The position numbers were made by a program, and so were the translations under genes. DNA of 64,000 nucleotides from SB11 sp964584305 (GTDB taxonomy: Bacteria > Bacteroidota > Bacteroidia > UBA8524): assembly GCA_964584305.1 (NCBI GenBank), contig CAZOZL010000009.1, forward strand, positions 1 to 64,000, written 5' to 3'. This document shows, one piece after another, positions 19,111 to 28,274 of this stretch. The notes beneath the pieces are model-generated. The model did no database searches, had not been told where the DNA came from, and saw only the letters and a list, made by a program, of their open reading frames with translations. Position 1 is the first letter of the stretch, and every line of letters begins with the position of its first letter.

Positions 19111-19608
19111 ATGAATATAATTGAAATTTTGCAAGCCGAATTTGAACGAGAAATGCATACAACACGTAAGTTTATGGCTATTGTACCTGATGGTAAATAC
19201 GATTGGCAACCCCACGAAAAAAGTATGAAACTAATACGTTTAGCTACTCATATAGCTGAACTTCCTGTATGGATACCTATGACATTGAATACTGATGAAT
19301 TGGATTTTGCTACGAGTAACTATACTCCACCAAAAATTGATAATACTAAAGAATTGCTTGCTTTTTTTGAGCAATCGGTAGTTAAAGGTAGAGAAGGCTT
19401 AGAAAATACTACTGAAAAACAATTAAGTGAAAATTGGGTGCTGAGAAATGGCGAAACGATTTATGAAACAGCATCCAAATATAAATTTTTACGTGATTGG
19501 CTTTGTCAAACTATACACCACCGAGCGCAGTTGGGTGTTTACTTCCGCTTATTAAATATACCCGTACCCAGCAGCTATGGCCCAAGTGCTGATGATACGA
19601 GTTTTTAG
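19111..19608 (+). CDS. DinB-fold metal-dependent protein
   Basis: A four-helix-bundle protein of 165 residues in the DinB/YfiT superfamily. Candidate metal-binding histidines lie in LATHIAEL (His47) and in TIHHRAQLGVYF near the C-terminus, the usual positions for the three-His site. Such proteins are often thiol-dependent transferases or stress-induced, but the substrate cannot be predicted. It is transcribed alone, with a 211-base divergent gap from acsA. Confidence 0.82.
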   Translation: MNIIEILQAEFEREMHTTRKFMAIVPDGKYDWQPHEKSMKLIRLATHIAELPVWIPMTLNTDELDFATSNYTPPKIDNTKELLAFFEQSVVKGREGLENTTEKQLSENWVLRNGETIYETASKYKFLRDWLCQTIHHRAQLGVYFRLLNIPVPSSYGPSADDTSF

Positions 19609-19671
19609 TCTTTAGACAGAATAGGCATAAATGCCCATTCTGTACATAAAGTTTTTTGTTAAGGTTATGAG

Positions 19672-19710
19672 TTGTGGCAGGTTGAAACCTGCTGCAAAGA
19701 AACGCCTGAA
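19672..19710 (+). repeat. Family C repeat, copy C1
   Basis: The 39 bases around the palindrome GCAGGTTGAAACCTGC match 43630-43669 except at about five positions. Confidence 0.6.
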
Positions 19711-19726
19711 CAATGTGAATGACAGT

Positions 19727-19776
19727 TTTACACCTCCCTTTCATCCCTCCTTCTTAGGAGGGAAACTGCCGCACAG
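19727..19776 (+). repeat. Family D repeat, copy D1
   Basis: The segment TTACACCTCCCTTT, a hairpin CCCTCCTTCTTAGGAGGG, then AAACTGCCGCAC, matches 53199-53244 closely. Confidence 0.6.
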
Positions 19777-19786
19777 GCTTTTTATT

Positions 19787-19893
19787 AACCCTTGCCAATG
19801 TATTGCAGTTTTTACCTGTACCACAATTTGGCTTCCCCTTAATGGGAGGGGTGCTTATTTGGTAGTACTAATAGTTTAATTTGGAAGGGGGGT
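19787..19893 (+). repeat. Family A repeat, copy A4
   Basis: Nearly full-length copy of 107 bases, from AACCCTTGCCAATG to TTGGAAGGGGGGT, with the shared TTTTTACCTGTACCACAATT segment and a slightly changed central palindrome (CTTCCCCTTAATGGGAGG). Confidence 0.85.
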
Positions 19894-19943
19894 ATCATAA
19901 CTTGTAAAATACTAACGCAAAGCCTCGCAATTGTACTAGTTCT

Positions 19944-22064
19944 CTACATCAACTTCTTTAATATTTCTTGTGCAGCTTTTGCTATAACAGTACCTGGTCC
20001 AAAAATGGCAGTTACGCCTGCTTTGTAAAGAAAATCATAGTCTTGTTGGGGGATAACACCGCCTGCAATTACCATAATATCACTACGGTTGTGTTTTTTA
20101 AGCTCTTCAATTACCTGCGGAATAAGTGTTTTATGCCCTGCTGCTAATGACGATGCACCAATAATATGTACATCATTCTCAATGGCTTGTTTGGCAGCCT
20201 CGGCAGGCGTTTGAAACAATGGTCCAATATCTACATCAAAACCAATATCGGCAAAGCTGGTAGCTATTACTTTTGCGCCACGGTCATGCCCGTCTTGTCC
20301 CATTTTGGCAATCATTATGCGTGGGCGACGACCTTCTAATTTTGCAAACTCATTAGCCAATGTTTTGGCTTGTTTAAAATCATCATTCATACTAATCTCC
20401 GACGAATATACTCCTGAAATAGATTTTATGGTTGCTTGGTAGCGTCCGTATTCTTTTTCTAAGGCAAATGATATTTCGCCTAAGGTAGCTCGCTTGCGGG
20501 CTGCATCTATTGCAAGTGCTAATAAATTACCTTCACCCGTTTTAGCAGATTGGGTAAGAGCATTTAATGCTTGTTGTACCTCCTCATTATTACGTTCTGC
20601 TTTCAGTTTTTGTAAACGCTCTATTTGGTTTTGACGGACTTTATCATTGTCCACCTCCAAAATATCAATAGCTTGCTCATCTTCGGCAATGTATTGGTTT
20701 ACACCAACTATTATATCTTTTGCACTATCAATACGGGCTTGTTTGCGGGCTGCGGCTTCCTCAATTCGCATTTTTGGTACACCTGATTCTATTGCTTTAG
20801 CCATTCCTCCCAATTCTTCTACCTCTTGCATTAATACGGAGGCTTTTTGTATTAGCTGGTCTGTAAGATATTCTACATAGTAGCTACCACCCCATGGGTC
20901 AACTACATTAGTTATGCCCGTTTCTTGTTGTAAATATAGTTGAGTATTGCGTGCTATACGTGCCGAAAAATCGGTGGGCAAGGCAATAGCTTCATCCAAA
21001 GCATTGGTATGTAGTGATTGTGTACCTCCCAGTGCTGCTGCCATAGCCTCAATGGTAGTGCGTGCTATATTATTAAAAGGGTCTTGTTCAGTCAAACTCC
21101 AACCACTGGTTTGGCAGTGCGTGCGCAACGCCATTGATTTAGTGTTTTTTGGGTCGAATTGTTTTACAATGTTTGCCCAAAGCATTCTGCCTGCCCGCAG
21201 TTTTGCTATTTCCATAAAGTGGTTCATGCCAATACCCCAAAAAAAGGATAGGCGAGGGGCAAAGACATCAATAGCTAAACCTGCTTTTATACCCGTACGA
21301 ATGTACTCCAGCCCATCAGCAAGGGTGTATGCCAGCTCAATATCAGCAGTTGCACCTGCCTCGTGCATATGGTAGCCGCTAATAGAGATGGAGTTAAATT
21401 TAGGCATATTTTGCGAGGTAAACTCGAAAATATCACCAATAATACGCATGGAATTGGCGGGAGGATATATATAGGTATTGCGTACCATAAACTCCTTTAA
21501 AATATCGTTTTGTATTGTTCCTGAAAGTTTATCCATGCTCACGCCTTGCTCTTCGGCGGCTACAATATAAAATGCCATAATGGGCAATACTGCGCCGTTC
21601 ATAGTCATTGATACCGACATTTCATCCAAAGGAATTTGGTCAAAAAGTATTTTCATATCCAAAATACTGTCAATAGCTACACCTGCTTTGCCTACATCGC
21701 CCGTTACTCGCTCGTGCTCGCTATCATACCCTCTATGTGTGGCTAAATCAAAAGCTACTGAAAGTCCCTTTTGCCCTGCGGCAAGATTACGGCGATAAAA
21801 TGCGTTCGATTTTTCGGCAGTGCTAAACCCAGCATATTGGCGCACTGTCCATGGGCGAGTAAGATACATACTACCATAGGGTCCTCTTAGATAAGGAGGG
21901 ATACCCGATGCAAAATGAAGGCTTTTTAACCCTGCTATATCCTCCTTTTTAAAGTGAAATTTTACGGGAATACCTTCGGGTGGTAGCCAAGCCTTGTTGC
22001 CTTCTACTGGCGGCGTAGCATTTTTGGGTATATGTATTTTTATAGTACTAAAATCTTTTCTCAT
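19944..22064 (-). CDS. mutB: Methylmalonyl-CoA mutase, large (catalytic) subunit
   Basis: The adenosylcobalamin enzyme interconverts succinyl-CoA and (R)-methylmalonyl-CoA. In 706 residues the catalytic barrel carries YLRGPYGSMYLTRPWTVRQY and GLSVAFDLATHRGYDS. The C-terminal cobalamin domain contains GQDGHDRG with His593 as the lower cobalt ligand, then the GGVIP loop. mutA lies upstream on the same strand. The start at 22064 is immediately preceded by four tandem TAATAGC heptamers. In Bacteroidota the pair serves propionate formation from succinate or propionate assimilation. Confidence 0.96.
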   Translation of the reverse strand: MRKDFSTIKIHIPKNATPPVEGNKAWLPPEGIPVKFHFKKEDIAGLKSLHFASGIPPYLRGPYGSMYLTRPWTVRQYAGFSTAEKSNAFYRRNLAAGQKGLSVAFDLATHRGYDSEHERVTGDVGKAGVAIDSILDMKILFDQIPLDEMSVSMTMNGAVLPIMAFYIVAAEEQGVSMDKLSGTIQNDILKEFMVRNTYIYPPANSMRIIGDIFEFTSQNMPKFNSISISGYHMHEAGATADIELAYTLADGLEYIRTGIKAGLAIDVFAPRLSFFWGIGMNHFMEIAKLRAGRMLWANIVKQFDPKNTKSMALRTHCQTSGWSLTEQDPFNNIARTTIEAMAAALGGTQSLHTNALDEAIALPTDFSARIARNTQLYLQQETGITNVVDPWGGSYYVEYLTDQLIQKASVLMQEVEELGGMAKAIESGVPKMRIEEAAARKQARIDSAKDIIVGVNQYIAEDEQAIDILEVDNDKVRQNQIERLQKLKAERNNEEVQQALNALTQSAKTGEGNLLALAIDAARKRATLGEISFALEKEYGRYQATIKSISGVYSSEISMNDDFKQAKTLANEFAKLEGRRPRIMIAKMGQDGHDRGAKVIATSFADIGFDVDIGPLFQTPAEAAKQAIENDVHIIGASSLAAGHKTLIPQVIEELKKHNRSDIMVIAGGVIPQQDYDFLYKAGVTAIFGPGTVIAKAAQEILKKLM

Positions 22065-22071
22065 ATTTTTT

Positions 22072-22101
22072 GCTATTAGCTATTAGCTATTAGCTATTAG
22101 C
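22072..22101 (-). repeat. Tandem heptamer (GCTATTA)x4 at the mutB translation start
   Basis: Four perfect copies of GCTATTA (22072-22099; TAATAGC on the coding strand) end 7 bases before the mutB ATG. Copy-number change by slippage would alter the leader in steps of seven without changing the reading frame of mutB itself. Confidence 0.8.
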
Positions 22102-22176
22102 CTTTTGCTTTTTTTAACCCTAAATTTCCTTGATGGAACTTTTCAACTTTTGCAAGTAAGTCTAAAAATGAGTGAA

Positions 22177-23439
22177 TTATTCACTAACCAACCGCTCTTT
22201 TTCTGCTTTTTCTGCCCATCGCCGTAGCGGAAAATGCTTGTTTTGAGGGATTTGTACTTCCTCCATTTCACCTTTCATTTTTTCGTTTTTATTGGGGTAT
22301 TTGTTTACTCCTAAAATTACACGGTTGTTACTATCTACTTGTTGTTGCGTTGTTGCGGCTTGCTTGGCTATGGTTTCTTGTAAAAATCCTGATTTTATGC
22401 AAGCTATCCAACCGCCTTTTGCTTCTATGTCCTGAAATAATGCCCAGCTTTTGCTGGCTATTTCATTGCTTAAACTCTCAATATAATAACTGCCCTGCGA
22501 GGCGTTGTTTACTTTATCTAAATAGGCTTCTTTTTTTAGTATTAGCTGGATATTACGGGCTATACGGTTAGAAAAATCGTTGGGTTGCTTAAACAATACA
22601 TCGTAAGGGTTAATGTATAAGGCATCACAACCCCCTACTACGGCTGCCATAGCCTCTGTACTTGCCCTAAGTATATTATTATTATAGTCGTATATGGTTT
22701 TGTTGTTTAGTGCTGTTTCGCAATGTATAGTGGTGGTTTCATTTACCCCATACTCGTGTGCTATAACTGCCCATAGTTTTCTAAGCACTCTTAGTTTTGC
22801 TATTTCAAAAAAATAATCACTACCCATTGCCATATTAAATAATACTGGAACGTTCGTTCCAATATTCAAATACTCGTTGGCGTGTGCAAGTGCGAAAGCA
22901 ATTTCGGTACAAATATTTGCGCCAGCATTATGGTATTGTGCGGCATTTACCTCAAATGTTCCTGTGTGGGTTTTGGCAAGTGTTTCAAACTCTTTCGCAG
23001 AAAAACTATCTTTATTTAAAAGGGTACTTAAAATATCAGCCTGAAAATTACCCGATATAGCTTTTGTATTGTGGCTTAACCTAAAAACAAAAGGTTTTAC
23101 TTGCGATAGTACGTTGTGTGCCTCATTACTATCTATTTCAAACACAATTTTATCCGCTCCTTTTTCTAAAGCACGTTTAGCATCTTTAAGAGCATTCTCT
23201 GCCGAGTTTACTTTTATACGCTCTTGTATTGCCCAGCTATTGCTTGCTGTATTTATAGTGGAGGGTTCGTTTTCTATATCTTCGAGTGTATAGTAGGGTT
23301 TTAGGGCAATACCTTCTGCGGTTGTTTTATACAGTTTTTCAAATGCTTCTTCGCCTTTAACCTCTTTTATAACACGTTGTTTCCATGCTTCAAAATCAGT
23401 AGGGTCAAAGGCATTATATATGCTTTGGCTTTGTGCCAT
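22177..23439 (-). CDS. mutA: Methylmalonyl-CoA mutase, small subunit
   Basis: A 420-residue partner of MutB, related to the barrel domain of the large subunit but without a cobalamin-binding domain. Recognisable stretches include LYINPYDVLFKQPNDFSNRI and ARNIQLILKKEAYLD, which match RIARNTQLYLQQETG in MutB. In the known heterodimers the small subunit is structural and catalytically inactive. It is shorter than the Propionibacterium subunit (about 640), as usual in Bacteroidota. It ends 112 bases before mutB, and the upstream membrane protein gene ends 3 bases before its start. Confidence 0.9.
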   Translation of the reverse strand: MAQSQSIYNAFDPTDFEAWKQRVIKEVKGEEAFEKLYKTTAEGIALKPYYTLEDIENEPSTINTASNSWAIQERIKVNSAENALKDAKRALEKGADKIVFEIDSNEAHNVLSQVKPFVFRLSHNTKAISGNFQADILSTLLNKDSFSAKEFETLAKTHTGTFEVNAAQYHNAGANICTEIAFALAHANEYLNIGTNVPVLFNMAMGSDYFFEIAKLRVLRKLWAVIAHEYGVNETTTIHCETALNNKTIYDYNNNILRASTEAMAAVVGGCDALYINPYDVLFKQPNDFSNRIARNIQLILKKEAYLDKVNNASQGSYYIESLSNEIASKSWALFQDIEAKGGWIACIKSGFLQETIAKQAATTQQQVDSNNRVILGVNKYPNKNEKMKGEMEEVQIPQNKHFPLRRWAEKAEKERLVSE

Positions 23440-23442
23440 AAA

Positions 23443-23979
23443 TTAAAAATCAAAAATTAGTTTAAACTCTTTTTTCAAAAAGTTAATAGCTTTATCAGTA
23501 GGTACTTCTTCACTACGTATAATTTCCTCTAAAATGGCTTTACTCAAATCAATACTTGTGGCTTTGGAATCTAAACCCGCTAAACTTTCGCTAATAAGGC
23601 GAACCATCTCTTCTTTCACGTATTTTATAAGCTGCCAAGCCTGCGGCGATAAGTAAAGCTGTTGTGCAAGGTTATGGTTATACTCCTCATTAATAGCGTG
23701 TACCAGCACCCCTTTATATTCTGAAGCACTAAGGTTGGGGTTGCTCATACGTGTGAGTAAATTACTGGGGTTTATACGTTCAAGGTAAAGTGTTAACCGT
23801 TCATACGACTGAATTTTTGGGGCTAACATCCCTTGGCGGTTTTGCTGCCTAAACTCAAGTAATTTATTCTCGTAATGATTGTCTAACATTTTTTTTAAAG
23901 TGAAGTATCCCACTAAAAATACCACTACTGCGGGTAAAACAATCTTTACTATTTCAAGAAAAATGGCTAATGTATCCAT
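23443..23979 (-). CDS. Small membrane-anchored protein upstream of mutA
   Basis: A 178-residue protein with one N-terminal membrane helix (about residues 8-28, VKIVLPAVVVFLVGYFTL), followed by a soluble, mostly helical part with many charged residues. I do not recognise the family. Its stop codon is 3 bases before the mutA ATG, so it is almost certainly translated with mutA. That may mean nothing more than cotranscription. No catalytic motif is visible. Confidence 0.7.
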   Translation of the reverse strand: MDTLAIFLEIVKIVLPAVVVFLVGYFTLKKMLDNHYENKLLEFRQQNRQGMLAPKIQSYERLTLYLERINPSNLLTRMSNPNLSASEYKGVLVHAINEEYNHNLAQQLYLSPQAWQLIKYVKEEMVRLISESLAGLDSKATSIDLSKAILEEIIRSEEVPTDKAINFLKKEFKLIFDF

Positions 23980-24415
23980 ATAGGTAAGTTTTTTTAACGG
24001 CTGTAAAAATAAGAGATGTAAATGTTATTTACATCTTTTGTATTTTATTTCTTAAAGCGAAGTGTTTTATTATAACGCAAAATAGAAAAATAGTATTGCT
24101 ACTTTAATGTAAGTTGGGTATAAAAAGTGAAATTCACCGCACGGGCAAGTTATCTCCTCCTTGCTATTAACTCCTACCCATGTTTGCAGTTTTTACCTGT
24201 ACCACAATTTGGCTTCCCCTTAAAGGGAAGGGTACTTATTTGGATGGGGTTTTATACTTGTACCTCACCATAAATTGAGTGAGGTGATAAGGCAAATTCT
24301 TTTATAAGAGGTAAAGAAAGGGTAGGGGCGGGTTTGAGGTTTTATTTATCTCAATGCTTTGTGCTTACCTTGCGAGTACACTTTTTAAGCAAGAAACTCG
24401 TTTAGGTATAGTTGT
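23980..24415. other. Divergent intergenic region with repeat A5
   Basis: These 436 bases separate the mutA operon from the cytochrome gene. Apart from repeat A5 (24169-24251) only AT-rich sequence is seen. The promoters of both operons must lie here; TACCTTGC near 24367 is a poor match to the -7 consensus. Confidence 0.5.
24169..24251 (+). repeat. Family A repeat, copy A5 with shortened right arm
   Basis: The left arm and central palindrome (CTTCCCCTTAAAGGGAAG) are intact, but about 22 bases between TACTTATTTGG and the final GGGGTT are missing. It lies in a divergent region. Confidence 0.75.
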
Positions 24416-26362
24416 ATGTGGCGTAAACCTCAAATTATATTTCTTTTACTTTCGGCATTCACCTTTATTATAGTAAGTACTACTATTTATTGTAATGATG
24501 GAAGGCAATCTAAAGAAGGCAACCAAAAGCAAAGTTATTTAAATCACCACGATACAGTAAAATACGTAGGCATGAATACCTGCCGTGCTTGCCATGCTGA
24601 TAAGCATAATACATTTATCCATACAGGCATGGGGCAATCTTTTGAGAAAGCGAGCAAGCAAAAAAGTGCTGCCCATTTTTCGCACCAAGCCGTGTATGAT
24701 AAATACAGAGATTTTTATTACCAACCCTTTTGGCAGGGCGATAAATTTTTTATTAAAGAATATAGATTAGTAGGAGAAGACACCACTTATAGTAGGTTAG
24801 AGCAGGTGAGTTATATAGTAGGTTCGGGGCAACATACCAATTCGCACATAGTAGAAACAAATGGATACTTAACCCAAGCACCGCTCACCTTTTATACGCA
24901 AGCAGGAAAATGGGATTTACCCCCTGGTTTTGAGGATGGACATAATACCCGATTTAGCCGCATTATCGGGCTTGAGTGTATGAGCTGCCACAATGGTTTG
25001 CCCAGCTTTGTGCAGGGTTCTGAAAATCGTTTTACCCGCATACCCAATGGTATAGACTGTGAGCGTTGCCATGGACCAGGTGAGGTACACGTAGCACAAA
25101 TACAAGCGGGCAACATAGTAGATACTGCAAATGAAATAGATTATAGCATAGTAAACCCTCGCAAACTAAACTGGGAACGACAAATAGACTTGTGTCAACG
25201 TTGCCACCTGCAAGGCAATGCAATACTTAAAGAAGGGAAGGTGTTTACTGATTTTCGCCCTGGGATGGTATTAAGTGATTTTATGGATGTGTATATGCCT
25301 CGTTATCAAGGCAATGATGATGAGTTTATTATGGCATCGCACGCACAGCGTTTGCAGCAAAGCCAATGTTTTATTAAGAGCAATCATTCAGTATCTAATA
25401 ATCAGAAAAACAATAACTTAGAATTAACTTGTATTACCTGCCATAATCCTCATATCTCTGTAAAAATTACGGGGAAACAAGTGTTTAATACTGCTTGTAA
25501 TAACTGCCATACCACACAAAAGTGTAGCGAAAAATTATCTATCAGAATAGAAAAAAACGATAACGATTGTAGCAGTTGCCATATGCCCAGCACAGGGGCT
25601 ATTGATATTCCACACGTAACCGTTCACGACCATTATATACGCAAGCCTGTAAAAGGTAAAAAAGCCCATAATGCTGAAAAGGTAAAAAAGTTTATAGGCA
25701 TTTATGCCATTAACAACCCTAATAGTGATGATTTAACACGAGGCAGAGCTTATTTAAACTATTACGAAAAGTTTGAACCTACTAAGCCCAAATTGTTAGA
25801 CTCTGCCTACTATTACTTGCAAAAAGTAAAAGCACCCGCAAAATATTTCGTTCGTTGGGCATACTTAAAAAACGATTATAAAAGCGTGGTGAGGTATGGC
25901 ATAAAAATCAATAAAACAGATGCTTGGACGGCTTACCGCATAGGACAGTCTTATTATACTTTAGGTGATTTTGAGAAAGCAGAACACTATTTTACCAAAG
26001 CTGTACAACAAGCACAGCAAAATATAGAATTTAGGGCAAAATTGGCTACCACCAAATTGCAACTAAAAAAACTACCACAAGCACAACAATTATTTAAAGA
26101 AGTATTAAAGGCATACCCCAAGCACGTACAAAGTCTTACCAATTTGGGCTATTTATATTTTACACAAGGCAATATTGCCCAAGCCCATCAATACTACGAT
26201 AAAGCCCTTGCACTGAACCCCGACTATGAAGCCGCACTGCTAAACAAAGCAGGATTGTATAATTACCTAAAAGAGTATGCTAAAGCTAAACTACTATTGC
26301 AACGCTTATTAAAGCATAGTCCTAATAATGAGAAGGCAAAGCAGATATTGGAGCAGTTGTAG
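24416..26362 (+). CDS. Seven-heme c-type cytochrome with C-terminal TPR domain
   Basis: A 648-residue exported protein. An N-terminal membrane segment or signal (about 6-24) is followed by seven CXXCH heme sites: Cys56 (CRACH), 188 (CMSCH), 215 (CERCH), 260 (CQRCH), 339 (CITCH), 361 (CNNCH) and 385 (CSSCH). The phrases SHIVETNGYLTQAPLTFYT and GLECMSCHNG mark a multiheme family seen in Bacteroidota and Planctomycetes with no established role. Residues 500-645 hold about four TPR units. It stands alone, with no redox enzyme beside it. Electron transfer in the periplasm is likely; reductase activity is not shown. Confidence 0.88.
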   Translation: MWRKPQIIFLLLSAFTFIIVSTTIYCNDGRQSKEGNQKQSYLNHHDTVKYVGMNTCRACHADKHNTFIHTGMGQSFEKASKQKSAAHFSHQAVYDKYRDFYYQPFWQGDKFFIKEYRLVGEDTTYSRLEQVSYIVGSGQHTNSHIVETNGYLTQAPLTFYTQAGKWDLPPGFEDGHNTRFSRIIGLECMSCHNGLPSFVQGSENRFTRIPNGIDCERCHGPGEVHVAQIQAGNIVDTANEIDYSIVNPRKLNWERQIDLCQRCHLQGNAILKEGKVFTDFRPGMVLSDFMDVYMPRYQGNDDEFIMASHAQRLQQSQCFIKSNHSVSNNQKNNNLELTCITCHNPHISVKITGKQVFNTACNNCHTTQKCSEKLSIRIEKNDNDCSSCHMPSTGAIDIPHVTVHDHYIRKPVKGKKAHNAEKVKKFIGIYAINNPNSDDLTRGRAYLNYYEKFEPTKPKLLDSAYYYLQKVKAPAKYFVRWAYLKNDYKSVVRYGIKINKTDAWTAYRIGQSYYTLGDFEKAEHYFTKAVQQAQQNIEFRAKLATTKLQLKKLPQAQQLFKEVLKAYPKHVQSLTNLGYLYFTQGNIAQAHQYYDKALALNPDYEAALLNKAGLYNYLKEYAKAKLLLQRLLKHSPNNEKAKQILEQL

Positions 26363-26434
26363 GTTAGAGTAAGTTGGATATAAAAATCAACCTTTTAATA
26401 GCAAAGCCTTTTGTAATAGTACATACACCGTCAG

Positions 26435-27271
26435 TTATTTAGCTGCGACTTCTGTGTTTTTCGTGGTTGCCTTTGCAGAAGGGCATAGATATAGTGCAAC
26501 ATCATCAATAAAGTAGTACGCCAAAAAGCTAATATCGTTTTCAGCATCAACATTTATAAACTCGTTTTCTATTTCAGTGCCGCTATCTTCTACTGTATTG
26601 TCAGATTGTTGTACGGGTTGTCCTTTTTGGGTTTCAATAGTTGTTTGTTCGTGGGTAAAAAAATTTCCTATTGTAAGATACTCATAGGCACTATCTGCCA
26701 TAAAACTGGCTTCAATACGCAGCCAGTCTTTGGTATTGTTTAGCACATGGTTAATATTTACCTGTGGTTTATATAAAATGGGTGAGCAGCTATTGCGTTC
26801 GGGGCTTTGGGTAGTAAACAAAACTCCTATATTATTAGTGGCATATTTGCTGTTAGCTCCCAGTGCTACCCAAAACTCTACACAATATACATTGCCCACT
26901 ATCAGTTTTTCGCTAAGTTTCACACTAAGGTATTCGTGCCACTCATTGGGTTGGCAACCGCCCTCTGGCGAGTAGTTTATCATGCCTATCATTACATTGC
27001 CGCTGTGGGGCGGGCGGTTTCCTTCACCTGTATTGGGGGCTTTTGCCCAGCAATCTTCATCAGCATAGGTGCTTATCACATCAGTACTGGTGCTAATGGG
27101 GGTAAACCAGTGGTGTAAATACTCGTTTATACCTACATCATTCAATAGCCAACTACACGGAAACTTCTTTTCAGTTATTTGTTCAAAGTCGCCATTAGGC
27201 ACAAGGTTCAATTGTCCGTAAGTAATTACGGGGAATAGAATGAAAAATGATATGAAGAACCTTGTTATCAA
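26435..27271 (-). CDS. Secreted beta-sandwich protein, OmpA-associated N-domain type
   Basis: The 278 residues start with a signal peptide ending near VITYGQ. LNLVPNGDFEQ, GNVMIGMINYSPEGG, EYLSVKLSEKL and VGNVYCVEFWVALG follow the pattern of the beta-sandwich domain that precedes OmpA domains in many Bacteroidota surface proteins. Here the OmpA part is absent, and an acidic linker of about 50 residues (DNTVEDSGTEIENEF) interrupts the domain before IDDVALYLC. The role is probably carbohydrate or surface binding. No sorting domain is present. Confidence 0.65.
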   Translation of the reverse strand: MITRFFISFFILFPVITYGQLNLVPNGDFEQITEKKFPCSWLLNDVGINEYLHHWFTPISTSTDVISTYADEDCWAKAPNTGEGNRPPHSGNVMIGMINYSPEGGCQPNEWHEYLSVKLSEKLIVGNVYCVEFWVALGANSKYATNNIGVLFTTQSPERNSCSPILYKPQVNINHVLNNTKDWLRIEASFMADSAYEYLTIGNFFTHEQTTIETQKGQPVQQSDNTVEDSGTEIENEFINVDAENDISFLAYYFIDDVALYLCPSAKATTKNTEVAAK

Positions 27272-27384
27272 TTAAAATATTGTTACTATAATATAACTCA
27301 AAAACAACGCCAATTATTATTTTGTGGGCTTTTTTGTGTGTAAAATGTGTATGAAATTTGCTGTTTGCACTGTTTATTTGAGCC

Positions 27385-27852
27385 ATGAAACAACCAGAAA
27401 GTCTTGATATGGTGGCGCAGTTCCACAATACCTTTAAACATCCCATACTTAATACCCCAACCATACCCAATAGTAAAAGGTGCGAGTTGCGAGTTAGCCT
27501 AATTGCCGAAGAGCTTGACGAGTTGCGTGAAGCGATAGAAGATAAAGATATGGTGGAGATAGCTGATGCGCTTTGCGATATACAATATGTGCTTAGTGGG
27601 GCAGTACTTGAGTTTGGATTAGCCCATAAGTTTAATACACTGTTTAGCGAGGTGCAGCGTAGTAATATGAGCAAGGCGTGCAAAAGTGAAGAGGAGGCCC
27701 AAAAAACCGTTGATTATTTTTTAAAAGAAAAAGGAGATGAGTGCTACTATAAAAAAGAGGACGGCTTGTATTTGGTGTACCGAAAATTGGATAATAAAAC
27801 CATGAAGTCTATAAATTATAGCCCCGCCAATTTAAAAGAAATTTTAAAATAG
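27385..27852 (+). CDS. MazG/HisE-like nucleotide pyrophosphohydrolase
   Basis: A 155-residue all-alpha NTP pyrophosphatase-type protein. The metal-binding pattern is clear: Glu43 and Glu46 in AEELDELREA, Glu58 and Asp61 in VEIADALCD. Such enzymes hydrolyse (d)NTPs to monophosphates and pyrophosphate and often remove aberrant nucleotides. The C-terminal region (YYKKEDGLYLVYRKLDNKTM) is an extra segment typical of the phosphoribosyl-ATP pyrophosphohydrolase-like stand-alone proteins. Histidine biosynthesis is unlikely, as no his gene is near. Confidence 0.82.
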   Translation: MKQPESLDMVAQFHNTFKHPILNTPTIPNSKRCELRVSLIAEELDELREAIEDKDMVEIADALCDIQYVLSGAVLEFGLAHKFNTLFSEVQRSNMSKACKSEEEAQKTVDYFLKEKGDECYYKKEDGLYLVYRKLDNKTMKSINYSPANLKEILK

Positions 27853-27991
27853 CCTTCTATTTCTTACTTTACTTTTTGTTGGAGCAAAAATTTGATAAAT
27901 AATTAAATTCCAATAACCAGAACCACCACCATTAACAATATCAATTGGGATAAGTGAAAATTTTAATTGTTTTACTTTGCCCCACCCTGCA

Positions 27992-28098
27992 AACCCCTAC
28001 CAATTGTATTACCGCTTTTACCTGTACCACAATTTGGCTTCCCCTTTAGGGGAAGGGTGCTTATTTAGTTGTGCTAATATATTAACTTGGAAGGGGTT
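27992..28098 (+). repeat. Family A repeat, copy A6
   Basis: A full-length copy of 107 bases, from AACCCCTACCAATTG to TTGGAAGGGGTT, with central CTTCCCCTTTAGGGGAAG. It lies in the convergent region between the MazG-like gene and miaE. Confidence 0.88.
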
Positions 28099-28198
28099 AT
28101 AAAGATAGATTTCTGCCTTCGCAGGAATGACGAAAGGGAGCGTCATTGCGAGTGTGCCTTCTTAGATAAACGTGGCAATCTGTTATCTTGTTCTACTC
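28099..28198 (+). repeat. Family B repeat next to A6
   Basis: The stretch CTGCCTTCGCAGGAATGACG, then GGGAGCGTCATTGCGAG and GCCTTCTTAG, aligns with 2659-2757. The A plus B composite is therefore present twice, with the same junction. Confidence 0.65.
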
Positions 28199-28234
28199 GA
28201 GAAGAGTAATTCGTCTCTTGTATTTGAGGTGAAG

Positions 28235-28274
28235 GATTACTTCGGAAGACCTCGCAATAATGGTATAGGTGAGG
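28235..28274 (+). repeat. Short repeat shared with 7361-7399
   Basis: CTTCGGAAGACCTCG and the following bases are the reverse complement of the segment beside copy A2. Confidence 0.55.

Larger units (their letters stand above)
19609..19943. other. Convergent intergenic region built of repeats
   Basis: These 335 bases between the dinB-like gene and mutB hold one copy each of families C (19672-19710), D (19727-19776) and A (19787-19893). Short open frames across it translate repeat DNA and are not genes. Confidence 0.7.

Noticed and set aside
19631..19879. 82-residue open frame over the dinB/mutB intergenic region
   Set aside because: It reads through repeats C, D and A, and has no protein-like pattern.
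23980..24168. Cobalamin riboswitch upstream of the mutA operon
   Set aside because: No B12-box-like conserved core was recognised in the leader.
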